From the NCBI GenBank assembly GCA_963920665.1, contig OY987270.1:20052019-20116018 (forward strand): 64,000 nt of DNA. Reading direction: 5' to 3'. The DNA comes from Straminergon stramineum. Its lineage: Eukaryota; Streptophyta; Bryopsida; Hypnales; Calliergonaceae. Below the pieces are notes generated by a model. The model saw only the letters and a list, made by a program, of their open reading frames with translations. It had not been told where the DNA came from and did not search any database. Positions 33,310-47,226 of this stretch are shown here, in pieces (positions within the stretch are counted from its first letter, which is position 1; every line of letters begins with the position of its first letter). The translations under genes and the position numbers were made by a program.

Positions 33310-35067
33310 CCCCTAAACGTCTAGACAAGGTGAATTGCCCCCCTCATTGCCCTGTCATTGGATGACGGAGGGATGAGGGGGTGCCATTCCTTGTCCATCC
33401 TGTCCAAACCTCCTCCCTTGTGACCTGCTCCATGGAAGTCACATCTGAACTTCTAAAGTTTTAGGTTTGAAGGTGGTCAATCTATGGTTTATGTTAATGG
33501 AATGTCAGTGTAGTGAATTGTGGAGTGTTTCATCCGCACAAAGTTGTGGTGTGTTGGGGATCCGTGATTCTTAGAAAAGTGTTTGGCCTCGATGGTGTTT
33601 GCTATGGAATCCCGAGTGGGTAGTTGGTGAGATGATCCAACTCATCATGAATTGTCTGGCACATACAACAGTGAGTGGTTTTGCTAGTCCTGTTTTTCCA
33701 TGCCTATCTCAAGCTTCTAACCATGTTTTTGAAGCTACCCATGGTGAATGGTTGTCTTCTTTTGTTGTGTCGATCTCAAGCTTCTTTCCATGTACCTCAA
33801 GTTAGTTACCTTCCAAAGAAGGCTCGGAAGGCTTGTAGCACTAGTATTGTAGAGTCCCTTACGACTGGCATGTGAATCTCAAGCCTTGAATTCCTCATGG
33901 GGCCATGCGGACCGAACTTGGAGGAAATTTTTTTAAATTGGTGACATGACTTTACTGTGTAGTTTTGCAGACATCAAACCTCGAGAGGATAAGTATGCAT
34001 CTCCAGTTAATCCAAGCAAGGTGACAATCCATGCAACTAGGCAGCAACAATCATCTCTCATATGTTTGTTTGTTTGTTTTATCAAAATCATACATGTGCT
34101 CTGCCATTATCCATCCATTAGTGTTACTACAGTCCCACGAGCACTGCACTCCTTGCCAACTGGGCGAATTCGTCTCGTTCAAATCCGGATCCAAATACTC
34201 GCCAAAATTTGTTTTTCATAGAATTCCAGCCTACCAGGTTACTTCCCTTACCCGGGGTATTCTGCCATGCTTCCCAGACTGTGTGAAGCGCTTCAGGCTC
34301 TACAAATTTCAGCAAAAAAGAAATTTCAACAGTGAAGGCCATTGATGATCAACCAACATGCTGAATCGGACATAGGGAACAATGCAGAAGATAATTAGCA
34401 CTTGAAACTGCAAAAAGTCGGCAACATAAGTATTACTGGCATGGCCATCCCATCTAAAGACCAAACCCGGCCACTTCAAAAGAAGCATTTCCAATATTCA
34501 AGATCTTCAAACATATGTTGATCAAGATGATACTTGTACTAGAATAGGTCATTTTGCCCTCTAACCAAGCTGCTATTGTCGAGGAATAACAAAAGGACAG
34601 AGAGACCCCCAAACAAAAATCGGTGCTTCATGTCCCGTGCACCCATTTTGGCTCACAGTGCTCTGTTGCTAATTCCAACAAGGGGCAACAGAGGCCAAAC
34701 TAGCTTGAGTAAGACCTAGCCAAATGATATACCCTATAAGCACAATTTCAAAGCAGCAAAATCTAGCCTCTCCCATGCATGCTACTGACACCATCTAAGT
34801 TCATAGTATCAACATTCCATTGGCACCATCAAAGTTGATTAGTGCTCATTCGTGTTGAGCAAATGAACAAAAGATTGAACTAATTAGCAAAGAGGCTAGT
34901 CCAACTACAACTGGATTCAATACAAAGGACAACTGAGGAGGGAGCAGGTCACAGGTCGCAAGGTTGCAGGTTGTAGGGGAGGAGGTTGGGATGGGATGGA
35001 CAGGGAATGGCACCCCCCAATCCCAACCTCATCCAAAGATGGGGCAATGAGGAGGTCAATTCACCCT
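33310..35067. mobile_element. TTAA-type element E, 1.76 kb, with gene-like cargo
   Basis: The left end starts TTAA-CCCCTAAACGTC. An inverted copy of the next 100 bp (GGTGAATTG...GGTGCCATTCC...) lies at about 34,965-35,067, where the terminus merges with element C. The interior is GC-richer than the nest. It has two exon-like pieces: 33971-34020 on the plus strand, between a TTTGCAG acceptor and a GTGACA donor, and about 34252-34342 on the minus strand, ending at a GTAAGG donor. I do not recognise either protein, but they look like captured host gene fragments. Confidence 0.5.
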
Positions 35068-35636
35068 CGCCTAAACATCCAGATTCATCTCCAAAAATGA
35101 TGATTTGAGAAAAATCATTATAAAGTGCTATTTGGAAGCATATTTTGAAATGGATATACAAATAAAATTTGTAAAATTTGATTTGTAGATTCCATTTGTA
35201 CGATGAGATTCACAAATGCTATTGTCAATCCTTTTTTATAAATTTTGAAAGAGAAATTCCAAAATTCCTTCAAAATTTGATTGCAAGTACAATATTATCA
35301 TTTTTTGAGTAAAATTTGTTGGAATGGATTAGCAATGAGGTTCTCTTGACATGGTGATTTTTTGAAATTTTTGTGTTCTTCAAATCTATGACCTCATTTT
35401 GGCTAATTTAGTTTTAAACTAAAGTCAATGCAATTTGACCACTTGACATACTTGCTTATTTGTAATTTTAGAAAAATATGAACTCTAGTAACACCAAATC
35501 CAACCCTAAGATAGGACAACAACTTGCTAACGTATCTTCACAAATTAAAATAACTTTCATCGAAGTAGTTAGGAGGATAAAACTAGAGTTTCAATCTGCT
35601 CATCGTCTAGAAAATGGACATCAATGTGTTTAGGGA
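35068..35636 (-). mobile_element. TTAA-type element, A/B/C family (copy C), 569 bp
   Basis: Reverse-oriented homologue of B, of exactly the same length. The right flank is TTAA (35637-35640) after GTTTAGGGA. On the left the TTAA has been lost where it joins element E. Confidence 0.8.
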
Positions 35637-35640
35637 TTAA

Positions 35641-38150
35641 TGGACGAAGCCCCCATGACCAATGTAGTCAACAAAACTACTTTGATTATTGGACCAATAG
35701 GTGCATTTTGTTTTTGTATTGTCAACAATTGAAGTCATCCATTGGACACAAAACGTTTGCTTCAATATTTAAGGGTTAAGCAATTCAGCCTATCTACGGT
35801 ATGGGAAAAGTTCAAGAAAAAAAATCCCTATGTAGAAAAATAGATTTCAGAAGGATTTCATAATTTCCTAAATTTATCCCCTTAAAAGAAAAATTATCAC
35901 AAATTTTGTTCATGAAGATTCTATTTGTCCCATTCTTGATATGCTGGTAAACCTATTTCCAACCATAGGATGGTTCCAAAATCGATGTAAGGCTTCCAAT
36001 ATATATGTTGTGTATTCATATAACTTTCAATGTACACCTCCTAGACATTTTAGTTGTCCCCAAGGTCCTATAGTGCATGAGCTCTCACCTACAATTTGCT
36101 TGATTAGAAATGGAACACCTTAAACTACAAGAATGGGAGGTTGATTGGAAATGGGTGATCTCCTTTACAACAAACTAATACTGTACAATACAATAGAGGT
36201 GGTTGTCTCCAAGGTTTATACTTTACAGATAATGAGAGTTAATTACAATGTGTAGATCAAAATGGGCAAGGTATAGGTAGAACCACCCATTACCAACTAC
36301 GGCCCTATGGCCAATCTATAGGTATTGGAAAATTCAATAGACTATGACTAATTTCTAACCATTAGTTTCTTGGTTTCCAACCATCTTCTAACCATCTATG
36401 TCAAGACACATGTGTATGGTTTAGAAAGCTAAAGTAGTTTTTGAATGAACAATTATGGAAGACTCTATATGCTAAGGATGGGTCCTTATCAACTTTTGAC
36501 TACCAAAATTCCTAGTAATTTCAATGCAAGGCAAAAGATTATCAAAAAATTTGCAATCTCCATGATTTCCATCTTTCTATGAGGTAGAAAATTTACATTA
36601 CCTTCAATTGCTCTAAATTATGCACAAAATGCATAAGTGGTTTGTAATGTGAGTTTCTACTATGTATCACCTATTTCCAACAATGTTAAGAGTTCTTACA
36701 TATGTCTAATTGAGCACTGGTGGGGTGATCATTTTCCCCAATCAAGGAATAGAAATAGGAAGGATTACAATATTTTTAGCTAATTTTTCATCAAATTTTA
36801 AAATTAAGGAAGTGTAGATTAAAATGTGACTTGTTCTCAATTTTCCCTAAACCTATTTCTAAGAAGTACAAAACTAAAATGTAATGTTAGAAAGTGTTGA
36901 TGTGTTAAGGGAGAAGCACCCAAATGTGAAACTTACACTATATCTCTTTATTCTAAGGGGGCATAGAGAGAAAAATGATGTGTGTGTATTAAAAAATGAT
37001 TTAGAAAACCAATAAAATTGGTTTGATATTTTTTCCATCTTGTGTGAATGTTATACAAATTTTTTGGAAAGGACTTTGTAAATGCACCTATTGTGGACAC
37101 TAGACTAACACCAAAGTGGTCACGGAAACACCCAAGAGCCATACATTGTAAACTTGGATCACATACAAGTGATTGACCACATCTTGGAAGAGTGACAACT
37201 TCTTGGGACCCCACCTATCCACATGTACTTGAATGCAAGTCATATTTTAGGTGTCGAAGAACAACTCATAAGGGAGGAGCACCCAATGGTGTCCCTTTCT
37301 AGATCAGGAATTCACTCTAGAACATAAATGTAGCTGGACTATAGACAGCTTAATGTTTCAGGTCAAAAAAATAAGCTCTCTACTCTCTATCTCTATTTAC
37401 AGCCTGAAATGGTTTTGCCCTGTAGAATCAGACGCCATTGGGTGCTCTGACCACCTTCATCACAACAATGAAGTTGTTAAACAATATCATATTTCCCTCA
37501 TTCACAAAAAATAGGTCAACCTGTGTTGGACAAGTTGGGCCATTCCCAGAAATAGGTCTTAGGCCTTGAATATGTTGGATACATTTGTCGTGGATCCCTT
37601 TCATACGATTGGTGAGAACCATGTGTAGAGGGTGCACAGTATGCCTCTGAATATATCACATATCATTCAGGTAATATTGAGACAAGCCATCTACAGTCCT
37701 GGCCAAGGAACACAATAATTCAGCCAACACCATCGACGATGCTCGATTTCTGGATGGGGCGATAGGACTCCGGGTTCAGTCCTAAAGATGGACATCTATT
37801 AAAAAGTATGTTTCATCATGGAAGCTGCTAAACTTTCAGCTTTCCCCCTATATTTTCACATTTGAAGATGGTATAAATTACTGACGCATAACCATCTACT
37901 CAACTCGCGGTCGAAAATGGTCCTGATCTCGTGATTGTATAGACGCTAGTAATCTAGCAAAGAGAATGATGGGTATATGCTTGCCGAGGCTCCTGATAAT
38001 CAACATGTGCCCCACAAGATACCAGAAAAGGCTCGTGAACATGGATTCACCCAGAAGCACGGCACCTGACATGATACACAATTTGAATCCAGCACCAGCT
38101 TCGTAGGCATGGCTTCAAATCTTTACGCTGCAATCGTCAGTTGGGAACCC
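35641..38150. other. AT-rich to mixed, no gene recognised
   Basis: Only scattered short frames. 35,641-35,775 ends in AAGGG-TTAA and may be another decayed TTAA element. From about 37,400 the composition becomes less AT-rich towards the F-box gene. Confidence 0.4.
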
Positions 38151-39982
38151 TCATTGACGGAATTCTTCTTCATTGAAAAGAACTCGATGTGAAGCGACCG
38201 CCTTGAACGTTGGGCGAGGAAGACCAGGAGGCCTATGAGGTGTATCCCGGGGCCCTTGAAACAACGGGTTCACAAGAGCATTCATATCAGCTAATGGAAT
38301 TCGTGCATGTGGTGGTTTCGGGCCATGTCTTGGAGCCTGGGGAGTCGGAGGTCGCACATCCAGTATACCTCCCGGTGCTTCACGTACACTGAACATGTCG
38401 AGATGTAGAACGACGTTAGATTTCCTGTTAATCGCAGAACCTGATCCAAATCGACGACTGACGCGTCTATTTAGCATCCAAAGCCACGTACAAGGATGCA
38501 ACAAGAGTTACATTTCACCGAGAGAAGCAGGCCGAATGAATTACCTCAAGTAAAAATCTCGGTGACGTTTAGGTGTGTATAGGCCAATAGTTTTTTGCCT
38601 CTCATAATCGGGGGTGGTGAAGTTGAAGTGCATTTGCCTAGCAATGTTAACCTGCACGATACGTTACAAATGCACATATTAGAAAAGCAGCGATGCAGAC
38701 AGACACAGTCAACAAACTCTACAGTTTTCGCCCTCTTATCAACAAACTCATATCCGAGGACTGCACCATGAACATCCACATAATAAAAAGCAACAAAGTT
38801 ATGCTTACCGCTTGTTGTAGGGAGCGGCAGACGTGGAAGACAGGTTTAAGCTGGTCATGGTGTAGTCTGCAGACAATATGAACCTGCGTAATGATAGAGC
38901 ATGCATTGTCAATACGAGGAACGATCTGTAATTACAAATAAGCAGACAGGAAGAACTACTCACACTGTCTTCCAAAGAACCTTCAATATTCTTATTTCGA
39001 AAAAAAGCTGCTAGGCAAACAAATAAAAAAACGCACGTAGAGCATGAGTAAGGAAATGAACTGTACCAGGAGCTCGACTGGCAAGCCTTCCAAAGGTGAT
39101 CGAGACTGGGAGGGAAACTCCGTCCGACGCATAGGAGTCTGCATCACGGTTAAGTGTGAAGCAGGGGTAAGGGGGGTTCTAGGCGCCACTAACTTTTTCC
39201 TCTGAGGATATGCAGGCCCAAACACTTGTATCGTAGGGACTGGAGACATTGATGAAGGTGATAGCATGTTTGGAGTAGAATGGTTTTCCTCTTCACTTGC
39301 AAGAGGCCGTCTCCTAAAATTGATATTCTCAACCAACTTCTTCTTTCCTAGTGCTCCGTGGGAAGTACAAGATTTTTTATTCTCATCCACTAATTTCGCT
39401 AGTTGTCCTGGCCTGAGATATTTCCGTCGTCTCGGAATCAGAGTCTTACTTTCCGTACCCCGCTCTAAACTTCGAATCCTCTGCTCACTAAGAGAATTTA
39501 CTCTAATCTCGGTCGCTGTCGCCACATCAGGTCTCAGAACTCGTCCACTGTACCAAAAGGAAAAAGCATCGGTCAGGACACCAGGACTGTCCAAATACTA
39601 GATCGAGATAGACGACATCATGACGGGTGCACAGCGTCCTTGAAGAGAACAAATGGACGCCTTAAACCATAGGATGTGATCAACACCCTCGAAGACAGAC
39701 ATAGAACGTCGCAGACTATGTCAGAACAACAAACGAACAACAGGCCGCGCAACTAATGACATACCTAGATGATGTTTGAGATGAGCCTCGCGTTAATTCG
39801 GGAATACTCCGGTACGACGTAGATGCAGAGGAACCAGCTCGATCTTCCAGACCGACAGAAATTCCCACACAGCTCCGAGGAGAGTCACACCTCTGACGCT
39901 TCACATAGGATACAGCATCGGGTTGGCCGCATTCACCCCTGGATGATTCCTCTCTTCTCCTTAATCTAACCATCATATTCAT
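38151..39982 (-). CDS. F-box protein of the FBS1/At4g35930-like plant family
   Basis: Five exons on the minus strand: 39765-39982, 39067-39547, 38809-38883, 38545-38651 and 38151-38466. All have GT-AG junctions and consistent phases, giving 398 residues. F-box proteins are substrate receptors of SCF ubiquitin ligases; FBS1 of Arabidopsis is stress-induced and binds ASK1 and 14-3-3. The family signature is complete in order: a basic KYLRPGQLAKL motif in exon 2; the short central F-box SPLEGLPVELL|VHIVCRLHHDQLKPVFHVCR split by an intron; QMHFNFTTPDYERQ; TPQAPRHGPKPP; and SHRVLFNEEEF near the end. It stops two residues after that, lacking the usual C-x-A-V-A-x-N-x-L tail. The last exon could also start at 38433 or so (acceptor AACAG), in the same frame. 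The N-terminal 70 residues are family-unique. Confidence 0.85.
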
Positions 39983-40024
39983 ATTATCTAAGACGTCACG
40001 GCTCCGCGCAGACAGCCACAACAA

Positions 40025-41120
40025 TTGAATCAGTCACTGGGGTCGTTATCTAGAAATACCAATGGCGAGCAATGCAAGGAAAATGCGTAGGTCGACGAAG
40101 TCCAACCCAAGAACGCAGACACTAGAAGCCGAAACTGGTATACAGCCGTCGAGACCAAGAAACTCCCAGAAGCCGCTCTCACGTGCCGCCCATCTCCTTA
40201 ACAACTCCTCCACTCCGCTACAACACCAACTATACCTCACCACAGCTCCCGCATTAACAGTCGCCGCTCCAAAACTAAAAAAGCGCCGCCAACAACTCAC
40301 GCGCCAACCCTGCTGCCTCCGTCGCCCTCACCCTGACAATAACCGCACTGTCCCGTGTTCCTTGCTACCTCCTTGCGCTGCCCACCATGCAGCCATTACA
40401 GTAATCTCTCCGCCGCCTTACTAATACGAGACTAAGCAAACACCCTAAGCCATGCTGTAGAGACGTACCGTCCAAGCTATGAAGCAGCACACGAGATTCC
40501 CCGAGACAATGATGCCCGCGCACAGCACCAGCGCCTTGTCACAGAGCTCAACCTAACTACACAACACTGTATCAAACGCAGCTTCCCCAGATCAGAAAAA
40601 TGCGGCAGCGACGGAAGCAGCGGCAGTGTGGCTCGACACGCTAACAATAGCATCCCCTCGAAGACAGGCTGTTGCATCGCACCAAAGGAAGAAAATGCAT
40701 AACTCCCTTGCAAATGGAGACGACGACAGTTCCATACTGTAATGCCCCCTTGCAAGTGGAGAAGACGACAATTCCTGGCGAAAACCTTCCTCGGAAACGG
40801 GGACAGAGACCGTTCCAAGTGAGAACGCGACCTGGTCTCGAAACGCGGGGGCGGGAGTGGATTTGAATTGGACGGGAAAGGCGATTCCCGCCCTTTTGAA
40901 CGAGGCCGGCACGGGTCGGGCCGGGTTGGGGGGCGGTGCCCGGGCGGCCGCACGGGTGGCTCCTGGCGGCCTGATGACCGAATCGCTCTTGTGATTGGCT
41001 AATTGGCGTTCCTACTATACTGTGTGGGTATACGGTTTCAGTTGTGTACGAATACGAGCGGGAGCATAGCATAGGATTCCTCATTGGGTTTTGATCACTA
41101 CCGTGACTCTCGGTTGCCAT
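40025..41120. other. GC-rich 5' region of the F-box gene
   Basis: This kilobase is much richer in G+C than the window average and holds overlapping open frames on both strands (for example 40062-40424 plus, 40641-41120 minus), as expected of promoter/leader sequence. A direct repeat of about 27 bp (CCTTGCAAATGGAGACGACG and its near copy) lies at 40,708-40,780. I favour promoter and untranslated leader over a separate gene. Confidence 0.45.
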
Positions 41121-41465
41121 TTAATTGGGAACCGCACCAGATTTTAACTAAATTATCAAGAGACGGCTCAAGGGTTTATGGCTTGGGATGCCGTACAGTG
41201 GTCTCGAATTTCATTCTGAGGCATCCCAGGCTTCCCAGAAATTCAGAAGGCCCCCATTTCCAAAAAATTTGAATTGGGGCTTTGGTAGGGACCAGTGATC
41301 CCAGAAGAGGTTCAGGGAAATTAGCCAAATTTTCATTTTTGGAAGATTTTTTGGAATTTAACACTAAGGGTATGAAGAACTTAAGTAGCAACCGAGTGAA
41401 ATTTGGCCAGTTTGGGGATTGCTGGTAGGGATACTAGAGTGCATTCACATGAGAAGGATATCCTA

Positions 41466-41730
41466 AGTAAGGTGGGTTCCTCCAAAACCGCCTCTTTTTG
41501 CTATTGTGCCTACTTGCTTAAGCTTACTATTATTAGACTGGTCAAATATTCATATTTTCTGGTTGGCATGTGAGAGGAGGTTCCAAATGCACCAAAGAAT
41601 GTGACATTTGGATACTGTATGCAAAAGTTATGAAGGGTCAAAGTTTTTTTGGTAGATGTTTTAAAATTGTTTCTTCAACATACTTACATATTGATTTTGG
41701 AGATGATCATGATGGTGGTTTAAGGTGATG
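41466..41730 (+). repeat. Dispersed repeat R, copy 1
   Basis: Aligns with 51290-51545 and 57310-57575 in the same orientation. Shared words are CACCAAAGAA, CATTTGGATA, GGGTCAAAGTTT and GATGGTGGTTTAAGGT. Each copy lies within about 1 kb downstream of a GC-richer, gene-like island. Confidence 0.65.
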
Positions 41731-44700
41731 ATGTGCTAGGAGTGATTTTGGGTGTACCTTCGTCAACATAGATTTCTTGGGATCTAGATAGATTACCAAG
41801 TAATATAGTGATCTAAGTACAATATTAATTTCTTTGAGACTCAAGAATTGTGACTGGATGATAAATGTTTTCAAAAGTTTATTGTAAAACAAAGGAAGTT
41901 CATCCAAAGATGTTAGGAACACAATTCGGTTTAGTTTTAGCAATGTAACTAAGCTCAATCACTTGATGCTTGATGGGCTTAGTGCAAGAATGTGAATCAC
42001 TTCATGCATAGATGGGAAGAAATTGAAACGAAACTTGAAAAAATAAACTTTTTGTATCTAGAATCTTGTCAAGTCAAAATTTATATTGCTTCCAAAGCTC
42101 TAAGTCTACAACACTCTTTCTACCATGTTCTCTTATGAATTATGACCCTTGTTTATGCAATTTCTAACCAAATTCATTCATTTCTATTACATATTTTATT
42201 TTAATTTTCTTTAGATTGGGTGAATTTTTTTGGTGTATTTTATATTTATTTTGGATAAATATAGCAATATCATCTAAAGAATTTTTGATAAAAATATGTC
42301 ATTGCTCTATATTTGTAAAGTTAGTGCTTTGGGATGTTAGCCAAAAGCAATTACACATATTTTAACCTCAAAGAAGATAAAATATAACATAGGGATGAAT
42401 AACAAAGAATCATAAGGTTATTTGCTCGTCCATCTTAGAGATCACTCTTATCAAGGGTGCTAAAATATGAAGAGTGATGAAAATTTGAGATAATAATTAT
42501 GACTTTGAGACTTACAAGAATTTTAAATATATTTCATATGAAGACATTTAATCCCTCCACAAACAATGAATTTTGTCTACAAAAAAGGACATATAATCTC
42601 CATATATCCATCAAAGAACAAAAATAATCCATTCTACCTTTAGGGATTATATGTCCTCATTCTTTTCTTCCAAAGCTAATTTCATTAAATGAAATTCAAT
42701 GTCATTAGAAGACCATTTCACACTGGTTCCCCATATTGGGAACCAACCACTATTGGCCAAAATTTAAAATTATTTTTAAATATTATTATTAAATATTTAT
42801 TAGATATTTAAATTTTATTATTATTATTATCTAACATGGCCTTTGCCTAGCCATGTCAACCTCTTGCTTTAGCTAAGTTCCCACAATTTGAGAACTTGGG
42901 AAAATTCATAGGCTTGTTGACTAGGTAAATTTCTTCTAATGATTATTCCATATACACAAATTATAATCTTCAAAAGTATAAAACATAACGACTCACCATA
43001 TCACATGCAATATAGGAATATTTCAAAGATATATATGTCTCCTTGGTGCGAATACTTTAGTTGAATTTGAATTCTTAACCTCGTAAGTTTGCAATTCCTA
43101 GTGTAGCATAAATGTATTCCAACAAATTTCATTCAATTTTCTAAACGATTGTGAAATAATCATGACTATGATAAGAGATTCATAAAAGAGAGATGCATAC
43201 CTTGCCTTAAGAGTATCTTTGACATTCCACTACCAAAGAATTAGTTCATTAAATTAGAAACATGATTAGGTAGTTGAAAAACAACATTACAAATTTCAAA
43301 TGTTTTGCAATAAATGGGTATGTGATAAATTTAATCAAGTGGCACCTTTACTTTAGAATTCATTAGGAAATAGATGTCAATTAAGAAAATAGCAACCACT
43401 CATTTTCTTACATTGTCATTATATCTTCAAAATTGCTAATCATCTTAGCATATCATTCATTTTTCTTGGTTTTTAGATGGAAGTTTTAAAGCTTTTGAAG
43501 GGTTTTATTTTCATGAAGTGAAAATGGCATGGCAAGATGACTCTACAATTCATTTTTTCACCAAATGACAATAGGAAGTTGGAAATGTAGGTGGAGCTTA
43601 ATTTTGCAACTTAGAGGATAATCTTGGAATTGGAAAAGGAGATTGTATATAGGTTTTGGGGAAGCTCAAATTAGAAAATTTGAAGTTGTTTTGCTCTAAC
43701 CAAATCCTCAAGTGTAGGACAAAGGAACATCTTGGAAGATTAAAAATTTGCAACATTTGTTTGGACAAGACTCAAGTATTGTATTCGAAATATATGTGGA
43801 TTTTTTTGGAAACTCTAAGTATGTGACTGAAAAGGTGCTTTAACTATATTGTTTATTCTTTTTTGTTATAGAATAATCTCTTTGATTTGACCACTCAAAA
43901 AACAATCATATTATGAGAAATAATCTAATTGTATAGGATATAATTGAAGATGTGGTCAAATCAAAAGGGACAAATGTTAGTATATATATGTTTGATTTTT
44001 TAAAAGCATTATTGAATTTGACTATTAGGGTCTCCATTACCATTTAATTAAATTTAGAAAAATAAATTCAAAATTCCTAAAAAGAGGATTTTTTTCTTCA
44101 CATTTTGTATTTCCTCTTTCCTAAATTATTTTTTAAAATAATTAAAAAAATTCAGCATCCACTTTTAGAATTATTTTCTTACCAACCCTAGTAGTAGGAT
44201 ACTATATTAGTTAAGCAAGGCATTGATGGTTGCAACTAATTTTTAAAATTTAAAAGTAACAATGACTCAATTTACTTATTTTCTTCCCTTCTTCATTTAT
44301 TTACTTACACAAATCCAAACATTTTTGCTAGTAGAAACTATATAGACTACATTTGTATATTTGAACTAGTTATAATAATCTCTACAATTCTTTTATTGTT
44401 TTAAGCTTAAAACAATTTCCAAAACCCTTATTCTAAAAATATTTAGCATTAGGCTAATTAGAGTAAGTCTAATACTAACATTTAGCTTATTTTTTGAAAT
44501 ATTGTATATCCTTCAAATATATTACAAAAAAATCTCACCAAATACAAGATCATGAAGCTAGAATTTTTTCTTAAATTTTTTTCAACCCATCTTGATCGTG
44601 AAAAAAACTTATAAAAGTTTCATCTCTCAAAAAAATTACAGAAAGATGCCATATGTCCTATAACATGAAGGAAAAAATTGGTTGTATAAAAAATAAGTCA

Positions 44701-47226
44701 AAAACATATAAATATTTTTCTTCATAAAAATACTATATATTCATTATTGATTCTTATTTTGATCAAAAGTTTATAATGAGTGGTGAGAATCACCAAATTG
44801 CTACTAATTCCAATAAATATTGATTAATATTAACATGAATGATGGCAATTTTTTAGTAGGCAACCTATGTCCTTTTTAAAAAAATTTCCTAAAAGTATGA
44901 AACAATGAGTTCAAAATGGAACAGAAAATATAATTGATTTTGTGACAAGCTATCATTATTATCCCCAAAAGAGTATACATCTTATCTTTAATTCTATCAA
45001 TCAAAGTAGAACATTTGTGTACTATGGTACACAAGGGGTTTATTACAATGCACCTAAAGATAATGTTTTGATAAACTTGAAAAATGTTTGTGATAATGCT
45101 TAATGAATGTACTATGAAGGACAATTTGGGTGGAAGACGGGGTGGAAGAATATCTAATTAGAGCTAGAGTAAACTCGTCATTTATCGCACACATCCAAAA
45201 AACACACAACAACTATTGCCATTTACCATACACTAATTGCACAATGCAACTACCAATTCAATTGCCATGGGAACAAAATTTTGTATCACTACCCAATGAC
45301 CGCACACTATGTAGTGAAGGGTTGCAAGGAATTTTTAACTAGATTTTAGCTTCATTGTCTTTGGTTTGCAATAAAATTTGTCATTTTGCATTCTTTTTGC
45401 ATTCTATATTTTGAAGGTAAATCTCAACATGAAATTTAATGATCACACCAAATTTCAAAACATGAAAGTATCTCTATTTATGTGAAGAAGGATTTGAATT
45501 TGTCTATGCAGTGATTGAAAAGTTTACTATATATGTCCATGTCTCTTCAAGTTTAAAAAAAATCTCAAGTATTCTAAATTGAGAGATTTTGATTGAAGGA
45601 GTGTTTTCAAAGTGTTTTGTGCACACTACATTTAAGGATTTAATTGGAAATTATTGAGATCATTTTAAATTTTTTAATGTAAGTTTTTGAAATTGAAAAA
45701 ATTATATTTATCCAATTCAAACTATTTAGGATGTTCAAAATTTTAATATATTATTATTATTATCATCAAGTTTTACTTTATACAAATTGCAATGTCTAAT
45801 TTTTCTTTAATTTTTTGTTGAAGGTCGTGAATCATCAGTAAAAAAAGGGTGGATATGGTAGAATATTTTTTGATACAAATATTAAAATTTTGACACAAAC
45901 TAGTGCAAATCAAGCATTTGTATACACTTCTAGTGCATAATGGGATTTTGTCTAATGTTACCATACTTTCTATGTTCATATACGCATAATAAATCAAATT
46001 TAATTTTTCAAAAATTAAGGAAGTAAGGTTTCTTCACTATCCAAACTACCCAAGTTTGTACCTCCCCCAAATCTAGAATATTGACAATCATATTTAACTA
46101 TTGAAGCAAAAATTGATATAAAGGAGAAGACAATTAACTACAACACAAAAAAAATCTAAAAACAAAAAAAATCTTCAAAGTTTATAGAGTTTGTGAGAAA
46201 ATGCAAAATCCATTTTGGTCAATGAAATGGTTAATTTCTAAGCATCCACTGGACTCTAATATAGCATTAGAGTTTCTTCAAACCTCTGTGGCTTTTCAAA
46301 TTGCAAGCCCTTGTGTTTTCAACTTAAATTCGAACTTCAACACATCCTACTACAGATCCCCTATCACTCTAGTTGTAAAAAAAACATTTGTCTTCTCCCA
46401 ACATGGTAGGCTTTTGAAGGTGTAAGATCTTAGGGAGGTTATTCGATATAATCTTTCACCCCTCCCCTGATTAACAAGAATATATAATAGGGGCTATGAA
46501 TAATTATAAAATTTGGAATAAAATTCTCCCTATATAAGTATGATCCATTCTATGCACACTAATGAAATATATCTTATCTCTCCTTATATGTAAATTTTGT
46601 TGTTAATGATAGTACTAAATCACCACCATATTTATGTTTATCTTTCAATTTCTCCATTAAAAAAACTTAAATTTTTTTGTTGAAATTTGATCAAAGTATT
46701 GTATTTTAACAAATATTCATAGAATAATAGTTTCAAAATTTAATAGAACAATGTCAATTTTTTCCCAAATAAACAAATTCTAAGAAAAATTTAACATGAA
46801 TGGGGATAATATTGATTGAATTGGATCCTACATGAATTTTTTTTCATTTAGATTAACTAGAGTAAGAAGGGAGATTGACATATTGCACATCACTACTAAG
46901 CTTGTAAGAAAATACTTTATGTGTCCACAATCTCAATAATGAGTCAGTTAGTAGGCTCTAGACAACACAAACTATAGATGAATGTGACAATGTGCATGAA
47001 ATTTGTCAATACCGTAAGCAAAGTCAACTATGAAGTAAAGAACATGGTCTCCTATCAACAATCCCTCTAGTTTATTCTTTGCCCTAATTTTGGCTTCTAC
47101 ATATGGTAGCCAACCCATTTATGATCATCACCCCATTTTCGCCTTGTAGACTGGTTTCTTTTTGTTCATGTATTGATGAGCAATAATTAATTATGGCATA
47201 GAATCTTGAGCGAAAACACTTACAAA
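41731..47226. other. Gene-free AT-rich stretch
   Basis: 5.5 kb with no credible frame and no clear element ends. 42,547-42,650 begins TTAATCCCT and ends CTTTAGGGATTA, a possible very short TTAA remnant. A small (TTA)n run lies near 45,752. Confidence 0.5.

Noticed and set aside
40062..40424. 120-codon plus-strand frame upstream of the F-box gene
   Set aside because: Low-complexity, basic and proline-rich translation in a GC-rich promoter region, with no homology I recognise.
40641..41120. 159-codon minus-strand frame in the GC-rich block
   Set aside because: Overlapping frames exist in several phases and strands, as expected from high G+C; there are no conserved features.
42547..42650. Very short TTAA element (TTAATCCCT...AGGGATTA)
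   Set aside because: Only the terminal words fit; the right flank is TTAT and no second copy was found, so chance is likely.
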